A DNA stretch of 64,000 nt from Pseudomonas wenzhouensis. Its GTDB lineage: Bacteria; Pseudomonadota; Gammaproteobacteria; Pseudomonadales; Pseudomonadaceae. How positions within the stretch are numbered: position 1 is the first letter of the stretch; each line of letters starts with the position of its first letter. Made by a program: the position numbers and the translations under genes. This document shows positions 34,847 to 45,315 of this stretch, piece by piece. The stretch covers positions 1,550,001-1,614,000 of the forward strand of contig NZ_CP072610.1 of the NCBI RefSeq assembly GCF_021029445.1, read 5' to 3'. The notes beneath the pieces were generated by a model. The model ran no database searches. It saw nothing but the letters and a program-made list of their open reading frames with translations, and was not told the DNA's origin.

Positions 34847-34875
34847 GCACGTCGCTCAGCGACGTTCTCCCTGAG

Positions 34876-34920
34876 CCCTTCTCCCTCGGGGAGAAGGTGG
34901 CGCGCAGCGGCGGATGAGGG
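34876..34920. repeat. Short palindromic repeat, copy 1
   Basis: CCCTTCTCCC and GGGAGAAGG form a small hairpin, followed by GTGGCGCG and CGGATGAGGG. A near-identical copy lies at 36179 on the other side of dapE. Confidence 0.75.
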
Positions 34921-34958
34921 CAATGGGCGGATCGCTGACATTGGATATGCTTCGCCCA

Positions 34959-36101
34959 TCATGCGAGTAGCTTGACCATGGTCTGGTAATACACCTCGGT
35001 GAGCAGGTCCAGATCGCTGGCCAGTACGCGCTCGTTGATCTGGTGGATGGTGGCGTTGACCGGGCCGAGTTCGACTACCTGAGTACCCAGCGTGGCGATA
35101 AAGCGCCCGTCCGAGGTGCCGCCGCTGGTCGACGGTGTGGTGTCGCGACCGGTGACGTTTTTGATGCTGGCGGCCACGGCGTCGAGCAGGTCGCCCGGCT
35201 GGGTGAGGAAGGGCAGACCGGACAGCGCCCACTCCAGGTGATAGTCCAGGCCGTGTTTGTCGAGGATGGCGGTGACGCGCTGCTGCAGGCCCTCGACGGT
35301 GGATTCGGTGGAGAAGCGGAAGTTGAACACCGCCTTCAGCTCACCGGGGATGACGTTGGTGGCGCCGGTGCCGGAGTTGAGGTTGGACACCTGGAAGCTG
35401 GTCGGCGGGAAGTAGTCGTTGCCGTGATCCCAATGCTCGGCGGCCAGCTCGGCCAGCGCCGGGGCCGCGAGATGAATCGGGTTCTTCGCCAGGTGCGGGT
35501 AGGCGACGTGGCCCTGCTTGCCGTACACGGTCAGGGTGCAGCCGAGCGAGCCACGACGGCCGTTCTTGACTACGTCGCCGAGCAGGGTGGTGCTCGACGG
35601 TTCGCCGACGATGCACCAGTCCAGGCGCTCGTTGCGCTCGCGCAGGCGCTCGACCACTGCCTTGGTACCGTGCTGGGCCGGGCCTTCCTCGTCGCTGGTG
35701 ATGAGGAAGCTGATGGCGCCCTTGTGCTGCGGGTAATCGGCGACGAAGCGCTCCACGGCGATGATCATGCTCGCCAGGCTGCCCTTCATGTCCGCTGCGC
35801 CACGGCCGCAGAGCATGCCGTCTTCATCGACGCGCACGTCGAATGGCTGGTATTGCCAGGCGTCCAACGGGCCGGTGGGCACCACGTCGGTGTGGCCGGC
35901 GAAGCACAGCACGGGGCCGTCGCCACCGCGTTTGGCCCAGAAGTTCTCCACCTCTTCGATGCGCATGCGTTCGATCTCGAAGCCGCAGGCAGCCAGGCGA
36001 CGCATCATCAGTTCCTGGCAACCTTCGTCCACCGGGGTCACGGACGGGCGGCGAATCAGGTCGAAGGCGAGTTCCAGGGTCGGGGTGAGGGGGACGGTCA
36101 T
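34959..36101 (-). CDS. dapE: Succinyl-diaminopimelate desuccinylase
   Basis: This 380-residue metal-dependent amidase removes succinate from N-succinyl-L,L-diaminopimelate in lysine and cell-wall synthesis. The two-zinc centre is marked by [23 protein letters not shown] and the catalytic [22 protein letters not shown] near the C-terminus is typical. I chose the ATG at 36101; the frame is open for almost 290 codons upstream, but that part overlaps tcdA on the other strand. dapD and dapC lie within 7 kb. Confidence 0.95.
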   Translation of the reverse strand: MTVPLTPTLELAFDLIRRPSVTPVDEGCQELMMRRLAACGFEIERMRIEEVENFWAKRGGDGPVLCFAGHTDVVPTGPLDAWQYQPFDVRVDEDGMLCGRGAADMKGSLASMIIAVERFVADYPQHKGAISFLITSDEEGPAQHGTKAVVERLRERNERLDWCIVGEPSSTTLLGDVVKNGRRGSLGCTLTVYGKQGHVAYPHLAKNPIHLAAPALAELAAEHWDHGNDYFPPTSFQVSNLNSGTGATNVIPGELKAVFNFRFSTESTVEGLQQRVTAILDKHGLDYHLEWALSGLPFLTQPGDLLDAVAASIKNVTGRDTTPSTSGGTSDGRFIATLGTQVVELGPVNATIHQINERVLASDLDLLTEVYYQTMVKLLA

Positions 36102-36178
36102 GGCGGCTCCGGTACAGCGGCTGGCGTGAAAGCTGGCCATATTACCGTGAAAGTCGCGTGGCGACGCCATCCTTGATG

Positions 36179-36223
36179 CCCTTCTCCCTCTGGGAGAAGG
36201 TGGCGCGAAGCGCCGGATGAGGG
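36179..36223. repeat. Short palindromic repeat, copy 2
   Basis: It is a near copy of 34876-34920, with CCCTTCTCCCTCTGGGAGAA and CGGATGAGGG, in the same orientation. Confidence 0.75.
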
Positions 36224-36347
36224 ACGGCCGCACGGCGTATCCGCGGTCAATGCCGCGTGACAGGGCAGGCCGACGGCTGACCTGCACGGCGGGCTTGGGT
36301 GGGCGGGGCGCTGTCCCTATAATGCGCGCCTTCCTGAAGGTGGTTAG

Positions 36348-37157
36348 ATGAACACAGACGATCAGCGTTTCGGCGGCATTGCCCGGCTCTACGGCCAGGA
36401 GGGCTATCAGCACCTGGCGGCTGCGCATGTGGCGGTGGTCGGTATCGGCGGTGTCGGTTCCTGGGTGGCCGAGGCGCTGGCGCGTTCCGGGGTTGGCGAG
36501 ATTTCCATGTTCGACCTCGATGACGTCTGCATCACCAACACCAACCGGCAGATCCAGGCGCTCGACGGCGCCGTGGGCAAGGCCAAGGTCGAGGTCATGG
36601 CCGAACGTATCCGCGCCATCAACCCGGCCTGCGTGGTGCATGCGGTGGCCGATTTCGTCACCCGCGAGACCATGGCCGAGTACATCACCGAACAGCTCGA
36701 CGGGGTGATCGACTGCATCGACAGCGTGCCGGCCAAGGCGGCGCTGATCGCCTGGTGCAAGCGGCGCAAGATCCAGATCGTCACCACCGGCGGTGCAGGT
36801 GGGCAGATCGATCCGACCCAGGTGCAGGTCGCCGATCTGAACAAGACCGTCAACGACCCATTGGCCGCCAAGGTACGCTCCCTGCTGCGCCGCGACTATG
36901 GTTTTTCCCGCACGCCGGGGCGCAACTACAGCGTGCCCTGCGTGTTTTCCACCGAGCAATTGCGTTACCCCAAGCCCGATGGCAGCGTGTGCCAGGCCAA
37001 GGGCTTCGTCGGTGAGGGGGTACGTCTCGATTGTGCCGGTGGTTTCGGTGCGGTGATGATGGTCACCGCCACCTTCGCCATGGCTGCCACCGCCAAGATG
37101 GTGGACAAGCTGGTGGCCGGAGCACGCCGGCCTGCCGAACGTCAGCGCGGTGAGTGA
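36348..37157 (+). CDS. tcdA: tRNA threonylcarbamoyladenosine dehydratase
   Basis: This 269-residue E1-like enzyme (also CsdL) cyclises t6A at position 37 of tRNA to ct6A. The nucleotide-binding motif is [18 protein letters not shown], followed by [13 protein letters not shown] and [14 protein letters not shown]-terminal PCVFSTE and a hydrophobic end fit the membrane-associated family. In E. coli csdL acts with csdA and csdE, which here lie about 1.5-3 kb away on the other strand. Confidence 0.94.
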   Translation: MNTDDQRFGGIARLYGQEGYQHLAAAHVAVVGIGGVGSWVAEALARSGVGEISMFDLDDVCITNTNRQIQALDGAVGKAKVEVMAERIRAINPACVVHAVADFVTRETMAEYITEQLDGVIDCIDSVPAKAALIAWCKRRKIQIVTTGGAGGQIDPTQVQVADLNKTVNDPLAAKVRSLLRRDYGFSRTPGRNYSVPCVFSTEQLRYPKPDGSVCQAKGFVGEGVRLDCAGGFGAVMMVTATFAMAATAKMVDKLVAGARRPAERQRGE

Positions 37158-37257
37158 GTCACGGCTGGCGGCAATGCCAGCCGGTTCAGTGCAACGGTAT
37201 GCACTGATGTATCGATGGTCTGGAGAAGATCGACCATTGCACGCGTCGAGGTGAGCG

Positions 37258-38094
37258 GTGCCGTACTGTTTGTTGCGTTCTGGCCGGGCCCGTCATGCCA
37301 GGGGACTATGCAGCGCTGTTGTTGCGCTGTTTCTGGCCTTGTGTTGGCCGCCTGCGCAGGCCGAGCTCAAAACGCTGCGTATCGGTACGGGGGACTGGGC
37401 GCCTTACGTCGAACAGGGGCGTACTGATGGCGGGGCGTTGGCGCGTCTGGTGCGCGCGGTGTTCGCCGAATCAGGTTATGCGGTCGAGTTCGTTTTCTAC
37501 CCCTGGGATCGCAATGTGCTGATGCTGCAGCGCGGCGCTCTGCACGCGATCATGCCGTACAACTGTAGCCCCAGCCGGCTCGACTATGGGGTGTGCAGCG
37601 ACCCGCTGGTACGCGGTGAGGTGGTGTTTTTCCATCACCGTGACCTGGCCTTCGACTGGCAGGACATCGATGACCTGCAGCCGTACCGAATCGGTACGAC
37701 GCTGGGCTATTCCTACGGCTCGGTGTTCGATGAAGCCATGCAGTTGGAGCGTTTGCAGGTCGAGCAAAGCAGCCGGGAGGACGTCAGCTTCCGCCTGCTG
37801 GAGTTGAAACGAATCGATCTGCACCCGCAGGATCGTGCCGTCGGTTATGCCATGCTGCGTCGCCAGTTTCCCGGTGGCGAGATCACTCATCACCCTCGCC
37901 GCCTAAACCGGGAGCCGCTGCGTTTGCTGTTTCGCAAGGATGATCGGCAAAACGCGCAGCTGTTACGTCAGTTCAATGCGGGGCTGCGCCGCTTCGTCGA
38001 GAACGGCGACCTTGAGCGCCTGCAGCAGGCGCTCAATACCGGCAATGCCGATGACTGGCAGCCCACTATCCCTTCTCAGGCGCTGCGTGATTGA
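37258..38094 (+). CDS. Periplasmic solute-binding-type protein (SBP_bac_3 fold)
   Basis: This 278-residue protein begins with a GTG and an N-terminal signal (residues about 15-36, ending PPAQA). The mature part has the type-II periplasmic binding fold: [38 protein letters not shown] and [18 protein letters not shown]. No ABC transporter gene is adjacent, so it may be an orphan receptor component or a substrate-binding partner. The ligand is unknown; amino-acid-like molecules are usual for this fold. Confidence 0.75.
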   Translation: MPYCLLRSGRARHARGLCSAVVALFLALCWPPAQAELKTLRIGTGDWAPYVEQGRTDGGALARLVRAVFAESGYAVEFVFYPWDRNVLMLQRGALHAIMPYNCSPSRLDYGVCSDPLVRGEVVFFHHRDLAFDWQDIDDLQPYRIGTTLGYSYGSVFDEAMQLERLQVEQSSREDVSFRLLELKRIDLHPQDRAVGYAMLRRQFPGGEITHHPRRLNREPLRLLFRKDDRQNAQLLRQFNAGLRRFVENGDLERLQQALNTGNADDWQPTIPSQALRD

Positions 38095-38118
38095 GCTGCC
38101 TAAGCCTTATCTGGAGTC

Positions 38119-38595
38119 ATGAACATGCTCAATAACGATGTACTGCGCAGCCTGCGCTATCTGCTGGATGTCAGCGACGCCAAGCTGGAGGCACTCTGCC
38201 AGTTGGCGGATTACCCGGTGGAGCCGGGGCTGATTTCGGCCTGCCTGCTGCGTGAGGACGAGCCCGGTTATCGCGCCTGCAGCGATGTACTGCTGGCTCA
38301 CGTGCTCGAAGGCCTGGTGTTTCACAAGCGCGGCAAGGATGACAGCCGCGCCCCTCTGCCGGTGCCCAAACGGCTGACCAACAACATCGTGCTGAAGAAG
38401 CTGCGTGTGGCCTTCGAACTGCGCGATGACGACCTCCAGGCGATCCTGCAGGCGGCTGACCTGCCGATGACCAAGAGCGAGCTCAGTGCATTGTTCCGCG
38501 CGCCGGAGCACAAGCACTACCGTGAGTGTGGTGATCAGGTGCTGCGCAATTTCCTGCGTGGGCTGACGATTCGCGAGCGGGGCAAGAGCGACTGA
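38119..38595 (+). CDS. yehS: DUF1456 protein, YehS-like
   Basis: This 158-residue protein has two similar halves, NDVLRSLRYLLDVSDAKL and NNIVLKKLRVAFELRDDDL, each an all-helical DUF1456 unit. It matches E. coli YehS. Its function is not known. It starts 24 bases after the periplasmic protein gene. Confidence 0.9.
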   Translation: MNMLNNDVLRSLRYLLDVSDAKLEALCQLADYPVEPGLISACLLREDEPGYRACSDVLLAHVLEGLVFHKRGKDDSRAPLPVPKRLTNNIVLKKLRVAFELRDDDLQAILQAADLPMTKSELSALFRAPEHKHYRECGDQVLRNFLRGLTIRERGKSD

Positions 38596-38663
38596 AAGCT
38601 TCGCCCCAGGGGGGGGGCTCCTACGCGATGGAGTGGCGGCAAGCGCCCTGCGACGAATGGTTT

Positions 38664-39083
38664 TTAGGTGGAGCGCCCCGCCAACTCGCGCATACGCTGC
38701 AGCACCGCGTTGAGACCATTGCTGCGCGAGGGCGATAGCTGCCGCTGCAGCCCCAACTGGTTGAACCAGTCGACCAGATCGACACGGGCCAGCTCGGCGC
38801 GAGACAGGCCTTCGACCCGTGCCAGCAACACAGCCAGCAAGCCGCGCAGCAGACGAGCGTCGCTGCTGGCGCGAAAGTGCAGATGTTCGCCGTGGTGTTC
38901 GGCGATCAGCCAGACCAGGCTCTCACAGCCATGCACGCGGTGCGCGTCGACGCGTTCGGCATCGCTTAGTGGCTGCAGGCGTTCGCCCCATTGCATCAGC
39001 AGGCGCGCGCGTTGTTCCCAGCCAGGGCAGGCACTGAATGCGCTCAGAGCCTCTTCAGCGGAGGTGGGCAGGCACATCGTCAT
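38664..39083 (-). CDS. csdE: SufE/CsdE-family sulfur acceptor
   Basis: This 139-residue protein takes persulfide sulfur from its cysteine desulfurase partner. The active cysteine is in VHGCESLVWL. It overlaps the desulfurase gene by four bases, so translation is coupled. The start may be 39083 or the ATG two codons later. The short gap to yehS holds one REP-like arm with a run of nine Gs at 38609-38617. Confidence 0.9.
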   Translation of the reverse strand: MTMCLPTSAEEALSAFSACPGWEQRARLLMQWGERLQPLSDAERVDAHRVHGCESLVWLIAEHHGEHLHFRASSDARLLRGLLAVLLARVEGLSRAELARVDLVDWFNQLGLQRQLSPSRSNGLNAVLQRMRELAGRST

Positions 39084-40285
39084 CGCAACAGTTCCAGGGC
39101 GTTATCCAGGGCGGCGAAGAAGCGCTGCAGGTCTGCGCCGTTATTGTAGAGGCCGAGCGAAACACGAGTCGCGCCACTGAGGCCCAGGCTTTTCATCAGC
39201 GGCATGGCGCAGTGGTGTCCGGCACGCACGGCGATGCCCTGTTCGCTGAGCAGGTGGGCCAGGTCGGCGTTGTGCACAGCTTCGACATGAAAACAGGCCA
39301 GCGCCAGTTGTGGTTCGCCGAGCAGGCGCACGCCCTTGCGGCTTTGCAGGCCTGCCAGCAATTCGGCATGCAGCGCTGCTTCATGGCGTGCCACTGCGGC
39401 TTGATCCAGCCCGCTTAGCCAATCCAGCGCCGCGCCCAGCCCGATAACCGCAGAAACAGCCGGTGTGCCGGCCTCGAAACCCAGCGGTGCAGGGCGAAAA
39501 CGCGCCTCGTGGTAGTCGGCATCGAGCACCATCTCGCCGCCGAATTGCCAGTGCTGCAATTGGCTCAGTGCTTCGCGGCGGCCATACAGCAGACCGACAC
39601 CATCCGGGCCGTAGAGCTTGTGCGCTGAGCAGACGTAGAAGTCGCAGCCCAGCGCCTGCAGATCAGGGCGTGCATGCACCGCGCCCTGCGCCCCGTCGAT
39701 CACGCTGATGGCGCCGTGCACGCGGGCCATGGCCAGCAGCTCGGCGAGCGGCTGCCAGCGGCCGAGGACATTGGACAGCTGCGACAGCGCCAGCAGGCGC
39801 GTGCGCGGGCCGATCAGGCGGGTGGCGGCATCCAGATCGATGCTGCCGCTGCTATCCAGTGGCACTACCCGCAACTCGAGATTGCGCCGTTTGGCCAGTT
39901 GCTGCCAGGGCAGCAGGTTGGCGTGGTGCTCCAGCGCACTGATGACGATCTGCTCGCCCGGCTGCAGCAAGTGCTCCAGGCCATAGGCCAGCAGGTTGAG
40001 CGATTCGGTACTGCCACGGGTGAAGATGATCTCTTCGCTGCTGGCTGCATTGAGCCATTGCGCGGCCTTGCTGCGTGTCGCCTCGAAGGCGCGGGTGGCG
40101 CGCTCGCCCGGCAGGTGCTGGGCGCGGTGCACATTGGCTACGCCGCCGCTGAGGTAGCCGAGCAGGGCATCGAGCACCGCCTGCGGTTTCTGTGCGGTGG
40201 CGGCGCTGTCCAGATAGGTCTGGCCTTCGGCTTCGAGAGCGAGCATGCCGGGGAAATCGGCGCGCCAGGGGGAAGTCAGTGACAT
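39080..40285 (-). CDS. csdA: Cysteine desulfurase, CsdA/SufS group
   Basis: This 401-residue PLP enzyme takes sulfur from cysteine. The PLP lysine is in SAHKLYGPDGVG and the catalytic Cys in RAGHHCAMPLM, the group II (SufS/CsdA) arrangement. FTRGSTESLNLLA and ALEHHANLLPWQ are also typical. With csdE it can feed Fe-S assembly and the nearby tcdA reaction (as CSD in E. coli). No sufBCD genes are in the window. Confidence 0.93.
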   Translation of the reverse strand: MSLTSPWRADFPGMLALEAEGQTYLDSAATAQKPQAVLDALLGYLSGGVANVHRAQHLPGERATRAFEATRSKAAQWLNAASSEEIIFTRGSTESLNLLAYGLEHLLQPGEQIVISALEHHANLLPWQQLAKRRNLELRVVPLDSSGSIDLDAATRLIGPRTRLLALSQLSNVLGRWQPLAELLAMARVHGAISVIDGAQGAVHARPDLQALGCDFYVCSAHKLYGPDGVGLLYGRREALSQLQHWQFGGEMVLDADYHEARFRPAPLGFEAGTPAVSAVIGLGAALDWLSGLDQAAVARHEAALHAELLAGLQSRKGVRLLGEPQLALACFHVEAVHNADLAHLLSEQGIAVRAGHHCAMPLMKSLGLSGATRVSLGLYNNGADLQRFFAALDNALELLR

Positions 40286-40357
40286 GCTGTGTCAGATCCG
40301 CGTGGGTTTGCCCTCACCCCCGACCCCTCTCCCGGAGGGAGAGGGGAGGCATGACGA

Positions 40358-41392
40358 TCAATTGTGGGCGTGCAGGGCTTCGTTCAGCTCAATCGCCGAC
40401 TTGTGGGTCTTGCACTCCACGGCGCCGGTCAGCGAGTTGCGACGGAACAGCAGGTCAGGCTGGCCGGCCAGTTCGCGCGCCTTGATCACCTTAACCAGGG
40501 CACCCTTTTCGTCGAGCAGGTTCACCTTGGTACCGGCGGTGATGTACAGGCCGGCTTCGACGGTGTTGCGGTCGCCCAGCGGGATGCCGATACCGGCGTT
40601 GGCGCCGATCAGGCAGCCTTCACCGACGCTGATGATGATGTTGCCGCCACCGGACAGGGTGCCCATGGTCGAGCAGCCGCCGCCCAGGTCCGAACCCTTG
40701 CCGACGAATACGCCAGCGGAAACGCGGCCTTCGATCATGCCCGGGCCTTCGGTGCCGCCGTTGAAGTTGACGAAACCTTCGTGCATCACCGTGGTGCCTT
40801 CGCCGATATAGGCACCCAGGCGCACACGGGCGCTGTCGGCGATACGCACGCCGGCCGGCACCACGTAGTCGGTCATTTTCGGGAACTTGTCCACCGAGAA
40901 TACTTCCAGCAGCTCGCCCTTCAGGCGCGCTTCCAGCTGGCGCTCGGCCAGTTCGCCGAGGTCGACGGCGCCCTGGCTGGTCCAGGCCACGTTGGGTAGC
41001 AGCGGGAAGATGCCAGCCAGGCTCAGACCATGCGGTTTGACCAGGCGGTGCGACAGCAGGTGCAGCTTGAGGTAGGCCTCGGGGGTGCTGGTCAGCGCGG
41101 CATCCTCAGCGAGGAAGGTGGCGACCAGCGGGTTGTGGCTTTCGGCCAGACGGGTCAGCAGCGCGGCTTGCGCGGCGTCCACGCCTTTCAGGGCTTCGGC
41201 CAGGTCACCTGCTTGCGCGGTGGTGAAGGCGATGGCCTGGTTGCCACCCTGATAACCGAGGATGTCGGCAGCCTTGGCCACCAGCTCGGCGGCAGGGTTG
41301 AGCAGCGGTTGGGCGTAGAAGACTTCCAGCCAGTTGCCCTGGCGGTTCTGGGTGCCGACGCCAAAGGCGATGCTGAAGAGGGAGGTGCTCAT
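40358..41392 (-). CDS. dapD: Tetrahydrodipicolinate N-succinyltransferase
   Basis: This 344-residue enzyme adds succinate to tetrahydrodipicolinate in the succinylase route to diaminopimelate. It ends in a left-handed beta helix with hexapeptide repeats (GVRIADSARVRLGAYIGEGT, GKGSDLGGGCS, IGANAGIGIPLGD). The long form is typical of Pseudomonas DapD. It sits beside yffB and dapC on the same strand. Confidence 0.95.
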   Translation of the reverse strand: MSTSLFSIAFGVGTQNRQGNWLEVFYAQPLLNPAAELVAKAADILGYQGGNQAIAFTTAQAGDLAEALKGVDAAQAALLTRLAESHNPLVATFLAEDAALTSTPEAYLKLHLLSHRLVKPHGLSLAGIFPLLPNVAWTSQGAVDLGELAERQLEARLKGELLEVFSVDKFPKMTDYVVPAGVRIADSARVRLGAYIGEGTTVMHEGFVNFNGGTEGPGMIEGRVSAGVFVGKGSDLGGGCSTMGTLSGGGNIIISVGEGCLIGANAGIGIPLGDRNTVEAGLYITAGTKVNLLDEKGALVKVIKARELAGQPDLLFRRNSLTGAVECKTHKSAIELNEALHAHN

Positions 41393-41428
41393 AACAGGGT
41401 TCCTTGCAACGAAATCGGAGGAGAGTGA

Positions 41429-41776
41429 TCAGGCCAGCGCGGCTTGGTAATTGTCCGGTTTGAAGCCGACCAGGGTCTTGTCGCCCAGGTCGAGTACCGG
41501 GCGCTTGATCATCGACGGTTGGGCCAGCATCAGGTCGATGGCCTTGGCCTGGTCGAGATCGGCTTTCTGCGCATCATCGAGCTTGCGGAAGGTGGTGCCG
41601 GCGCGATTCAGGATGGTCTGCCAGCCATGCTCGTTGCACCACTTTTCCAGGTTTGCCCGGTCGATTCCGACGCTCTTGTAGTCGTGAAAGGCATAGTCGA
41701 CCTGGTGTTCATCGAGCCAGGTTCTGGCCTTTTTCATGGTGTCACAGGCCTTGATGCCATACAGGACGTAACTCAT
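41429..41776 (-). CDS. yffB: ArsC/Spx-like protein YffB
   Basis: This 115-residue protein has a thioredoxin-like fold with one conserved cysteine in YGIKACDTMKKAR and the RPVLDLG segment of ArsC relatives. It is a Spx/ArsC family member without known arsenate role, commonly found near dapC/dapD. I chose the ATG at 41776, which gives the usual YVLYGI start. Confidence 0.9.
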   Translation of the reverse strand: MSYVLYGIKACDTMKKARTWLDEHQVDYAFHDYKSVGIDRANLEKWCNEHGWQTILNRAGTTFRKLDDAQKADLDQAKAIDLMLAQPSMIKRPVLDLGDKTLVGFKPDNYQAALA

Positions 41777-41893
41777 TGATCTTCCTCTGATGAGTGGCGT
41801 GCCGGAAGGTCCGGGAAACACAGCGGGCCATTATGCCACGTCGTATCCCGAGGTGGCGGCGGCTGTCGCTGCTATGTGTTACAGCGCCGGCGT

Positions 41894-41953
41894 GTAGCCC
41901 GGATGCAATCCGGGACGCCATGAACGGCTATCCCCGGGTTGCATCCGGGCTAC
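41894..41953. repeat. REP pair, family A
   Basis: GTAGCCCGGATGCAATCCGG faces an inverted copy, between yffB and dapC. Confidence 0.9.
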
Positions 41954-41992
41954 GGTGAGCTGGTGGCCAAAGCCTCCAGCCCGGGTCGGGCT

Positions 41993-43189
41993 TCAGGCGC
42001 TGCGGATGAAGCGGGCAATGCGCTCTGCGGCTTCGATGCATTCGGCAAGGGGTGCTACCAGCGCCATGCGCACGCGCCCGGCGCCCGGATTGACGCCATT
42101 GACCTCACGCGACAGGTACGAGCCCGGTACCACGGTTACGTGCTCGGCGGTGAACAGTTCGCGGGTGAAGACGGTGTCGTCACCGGGCGTGCGTGCCCAC
42201 AGGTAAAAGCCGCCGTCTGGGCGTTGCACGTCCATCACCGGGGCGAGGATTTTCAGTACCGCGTCGAATTTCTCGCGATACAGGTCGCGGTTGGTGCGGA
42301 CGTGCGTTTCGTCGTTCCAGGCGGCGACGCTGGCCAGCTGGGTTTGTACCGGCATGGCGCAGCCGTGGTAGGTGCGATAGAGCAGAAAGTGCTTGAGGAT
42401 TTCGGCGTCGCCGGCGACGAAGCCCGAACGCAGGCCCGGCAGGTTGGAGCGCTTGGACAGGCTGTGGAACACCACGCAGCGTTTGAAATCGTTGCGCCCC
42501 AGCTCGGCGCAGGCGCTGAGCAGGCCCGGCGGCGGTGCGTTTTCGTCGAAGTACAGCTCGCTGTAGCACTCGTCGGCGGCGATGACGAAGTCATGCTCGT
42601 CAGCCAGGGCGATCAGCTTCTTCAGGGTGTCCAGCGGGATCAGCGCGCCGGTGGGGTTGCCTGGCGAGCAGAGGAAGAGAATCTGGCAGCGCTGCCAGAT
42701 TTCGCTCGGCACTGCGTCGAAGTCCGGGTTGAAGCCATGGGCTTCCAGGCACGGCAGATAGTGCGGCTCGGCGCCGGCGAGAAAGGCCGCGCCTTCGTAG
42801 ATCTGATAGAAGGGGTTAGGGCTGACCACCAGGCCCTTGGCGTTGCGATCCACCACCGCCTGGGTGAAGGCGAACAGCGCTTCGCGCGTGCCATTGACCG
42901 GTAGTACATGGCGTGCGGCATCCAGCCAGCCATTCGGTACGCCAAAGCGGCGTTCGCACCAGTTGACGATGCTCTGGCGCAGCTCCGGCAGGCCGAGCGT
43001 CGTCGGATACACCGCCAGCTTGTCGAGATTGGCGGTCAGCGCCTGGCCGACGAAGTCTGGCGAGCGGTGCTTGGGTTCACCAATGGACAGGGCGATGTGC
43101 GAGCGGTCGGCAGCTGGCTGGGCACCTGCGAGCAGAGCGCGGAGTTTCTCGAACGGGTAGGGCTGCAACTGGGCGAGGGCGTGGTTCAT
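41993..43189 (-). CDS. dapC: N-succinyldiaminopimelate aminotransferase
   Basis: This 398-residue PLP aminotransferase makes N-succinyl-diaminopimelate. Landmarks are SIGEPKHRSPDFVGQAL, CSPGNPTGALIPL, AADECYSELYFDE, and the PLP lysine in HSLSKRSNLPGLRSGF. The ATG at 43189 gives the Pseudomonas-type start MNHALAQLQPYPFEKLRALL. With dapD and dapE it completes three steps of the succinylase pathway in this region. Confidence 0.93.
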   Translation of the reverse strand: MNHALAQLQPYPFEKLRALLAGAQPAADRSHIALSIGEPKHRSPDFVGQALTANLDKLAVYPTTLGLPELRQSIVNWCERRFGVPNGWLDAARHVLPVNGTREALFAFTQAVVDRNAKGLVVSPNPFYQIYEGAAFLAGAEPHYLPCLEAHGFNPDFDAVPSEIWQRCQILFLCSPGNPTGALIPLDTLKKLIALADEHDFVIAADECYSELYFDENAPPPGLLSACAELGRNDFKRCVVFHSLSKRSNLPGLRSGFVAGDAEILKHFLLYRTYHGCAMPVQTQLASVAAWNDETHVRTNRDLYREKFDAVLKILAPVMDVQRPDGGFYLWARTPGDDTVFTRELFTAEHVTVVPGSYLSREVNGVNPGAGRVRMALVAPLAECIEAAERIARFIRSA

Positions 43190-43380
43190 CGTGATCCGAC
43201 GGGTCCTTTGTAGGGCGGCGACAAAGCTGCCGACACTAGCATGTGACGGGCGTGGAGGAAAATTCCCGAGGCTGTCCGTTTTCCATTTATTAAGGTCGCA
43301 CTCCTGACCCAAATGGGGCTCAAGGGGCCTGTCAGGAGGCCAATAGACTGAGAGTAATCCTTCGAAGAGATTCCCTTTCT

Positions 43381-45273
43381 ATGCGTACGCTCAAGTTCAG
43401 CCACAAGATCATGTTGGCTGCATCTCTGGTGGTCATTGCGGCGTTTGCCTCATTTTCGCTGTTCAACGACTACCTGCAGCGCACCTCGATTCGTAACAGC
43501 CTGGCCAACTACCTGCTGGATGTTGGCCTGGTTTCCACCGGCAACATCCAGCATTGGCTCGATGGGCGCATGCAGTTGCTGGATAACCTTGCCGAGTCGG
43601 TGCAGGACGACAGCTCGCCCGAACCGTTGGCGCGCAATCTGCAGCATCGCAGCATTGCTTCGGCCTTCCTCTATGCCTATTACGGCCAGGCTGATGGCAC
43701 GTTCACCCAGTTTCCGCCGAGCGAGCTGCCGGCGGGCTATGACCCACGCCAGCGTCCCTGGTACAAGAGTGCCGTGGGCAGCAGCGGGCCGGGTCTGACC
43801 GCGCCTTATCTGGCGGCAGACCCGCGTGATGGCCTGCTGATCACCATTACCCGTCCGGTCAGTGTCGGCGGCACCTTGCGTGGGGTGGTCGGTGGCGACC
43901 TCAAGTTGCAGACGGTCGACGATATTCTCAATTCCTTCGATCTGGGAGGCATGGGCTACGCCTTCCTGGTCGATGATCAGGGTTCGGTGCTGGTGCACCC
44001 GGACAAGAGCCTGGTGCTGAAGACGCTGGCGGATCTCTACCCCGGCTCAACTCCGCGCCTGGAGTCTGACCTGCAGAATGCCATGGCTGTCGATGGCAGC
44101 GCCCGCATCGTCACCTTCCTGCCCGTTCAGGGGTTGGCCGGGGTGCGCTGGTATGTCGGCCTGTCGGTGGACGAGAGCAAGGCGTTCGCGGCGCTGCGTG
44201 AGACACGCCTTTCCGCGTTGATGGCGACCACCATCGGGGTCGTGACCACTCTCTTGTTGCTGGGCGTGCTGATTCGCATCCTGCTGCGCCCGCTGCATGT
44301 CATGGGACATGCCATGAGCGGTATCGCCGATGGCGAGGGGGATTTGACCCAGCGCCTGAACATCGCTTCCGGCGACGAGTTCGGTCAGTTGGCCGGGGCG
44401 TTCAACCGCTTCGTCGAGCGCATTCATGAGTCGATCCGTGAGGTGGCTTCGGCAACCCGCGAGGTGCATGCGCGGGTCAGCACCGTGGTGCAGGCGTCCA
44501 ATGCCTCGATGGGTAATTCCAGCGAGCAGGCGGCGCGTACCGACAGTGTCGCGGCGGCCATCAACGAGCTGGGCGCTGCGGCTCAGGAGATTGCGCGCAA
44601 TGCTGCCGATGCCTCGCAACAGGCCAGCGAGGCGCGGCGCAATGCCGAGCAAGGGCAGAGTATGGTCGAGCGTACGCTGGGTTCGATGGGCGAGCTGTCG
44701 GAGAAGATTCAGGCCTCCGGTAGCCATATCGAACTGCTCAGCGACAAGAGCAACGATATCGGCCAGATTCTCGATGTGATCAAGGGCATTTCCGAGCAGA
44801 CCAACCTGCTGGCACTCAATGCCGCGATCGAGGCCGCGCGTGCGGGCGAGGCTGGGCGTGGTTTCGCCGTGGTGGCGGATGAGGTGCGTAACCTGGCGCA
44901 GCGCACGCAGAGTTCGGCGCAGGAAATCCAGCAGATGATCGAGCAACTGCAAAGTGGTGCCCGTGACGCGGTCGAGACCATGGGCGAAAGCCGTCGTTTC
45001 AGCGATGACAGCGTACGCATCGGTGGTCAGGCCGGAGAAAACCTGCGTGATGTGACGCGGCGCATCGGTGAGATCGATGGCATGAACCAGTCCGTGGCGA
45101 CCGCGACCGAGGAGCAGACCTCGGTGATCGAAAGCCTGAACATGGACATCACCGAGATCAACACGCTGAACCAGGATGGCGTGCGCAACCTGCAGGCCAG
45201 CTTGAGCGCCTGTACCGAGCTGGATCAGCAGGTTGGGCGACTCAAGCAGCTGGTGGACAGCTTCAGGATCTGA
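43381..45273 (+). CDS. Methyl-accepting chemotaxis protein
   Basis: This 630-residue chemoreceptor has a membrane helix at residues about 8-28, a double-Cache type sensor (about 35-275, with [21 protein letters not shown]), a second helix (about 280-300), a HAMP domain (about 302-355) and a methyl-accepting signalling domain. The hairpin tip is [20 protein letters not shown]. No C-terminal CheR pentapeptide is visible. The ligand is unknown; this sensor type often binds amino acids. No che genes are near. Confidence 0.94.
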   Translation: MRTLKFSHKIMLAASLVVIAAFASFSLFNDYLQRTSIRNSLANYLLDVGLVSTGNIQHWLDGRMQLLDNLAESVQDDSSPEPLARNLQHRSIASAFLYAYYGQADGTFTQFPPSELPAGYDPRQRPWYKSAVGSSGPGLTAPYLAADPRDGLLITITRPVSVGGTLRGVVGGDLKLQTVDDILNSFDLGGMGYAFLVDDQGSVLVHPDKSLVLKTLADLYPGSTPRLESDLQNAMAVDGSARIVTFLPVQGLAGVRWYVGLSVDESKAFAALRETRLSALMATTIGVVTTLLLLGVLIRILLRPLHVMGHAMSGIADGEGDLTQRLNIASGDEFGQLAGAFNRFVERIHESIREVASATREVHARVSTVVQASNASMGNSSEQAARTDSVAAAINELGAAAQEIARNAADASQQASEARRNAEQGQSMVERTLGSMGELSEKIQASGSHIELLSDKSNDIGQILDVIKGISEQTNLLALNAAIEAARAGEAGRGFAVVADEVRNLAQRTQSSAQEIQQMIEQLQSGARDAVETMGESRRFSDDSVRIGGQAGENLRDVTRRIGEIDGMNQSVATATEEQTSVIESLNMDITEINTLNQDGVRNLQASLSACTELDQQVGRLKQLVDSFRI

Positions 45274-45315
45274 AGGAAATGAGCCGGCCAGTGGGCCGGC
45301 TCATCGGCTGTGGCC

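Noticed and set aside
36102..36959. Upstream extension of dapE by about 286 codons
   Set aside because: The extension overlaps tcdA on the other strand and adds no dapE-family sequence; the ATG at 36101 gives the normal length.
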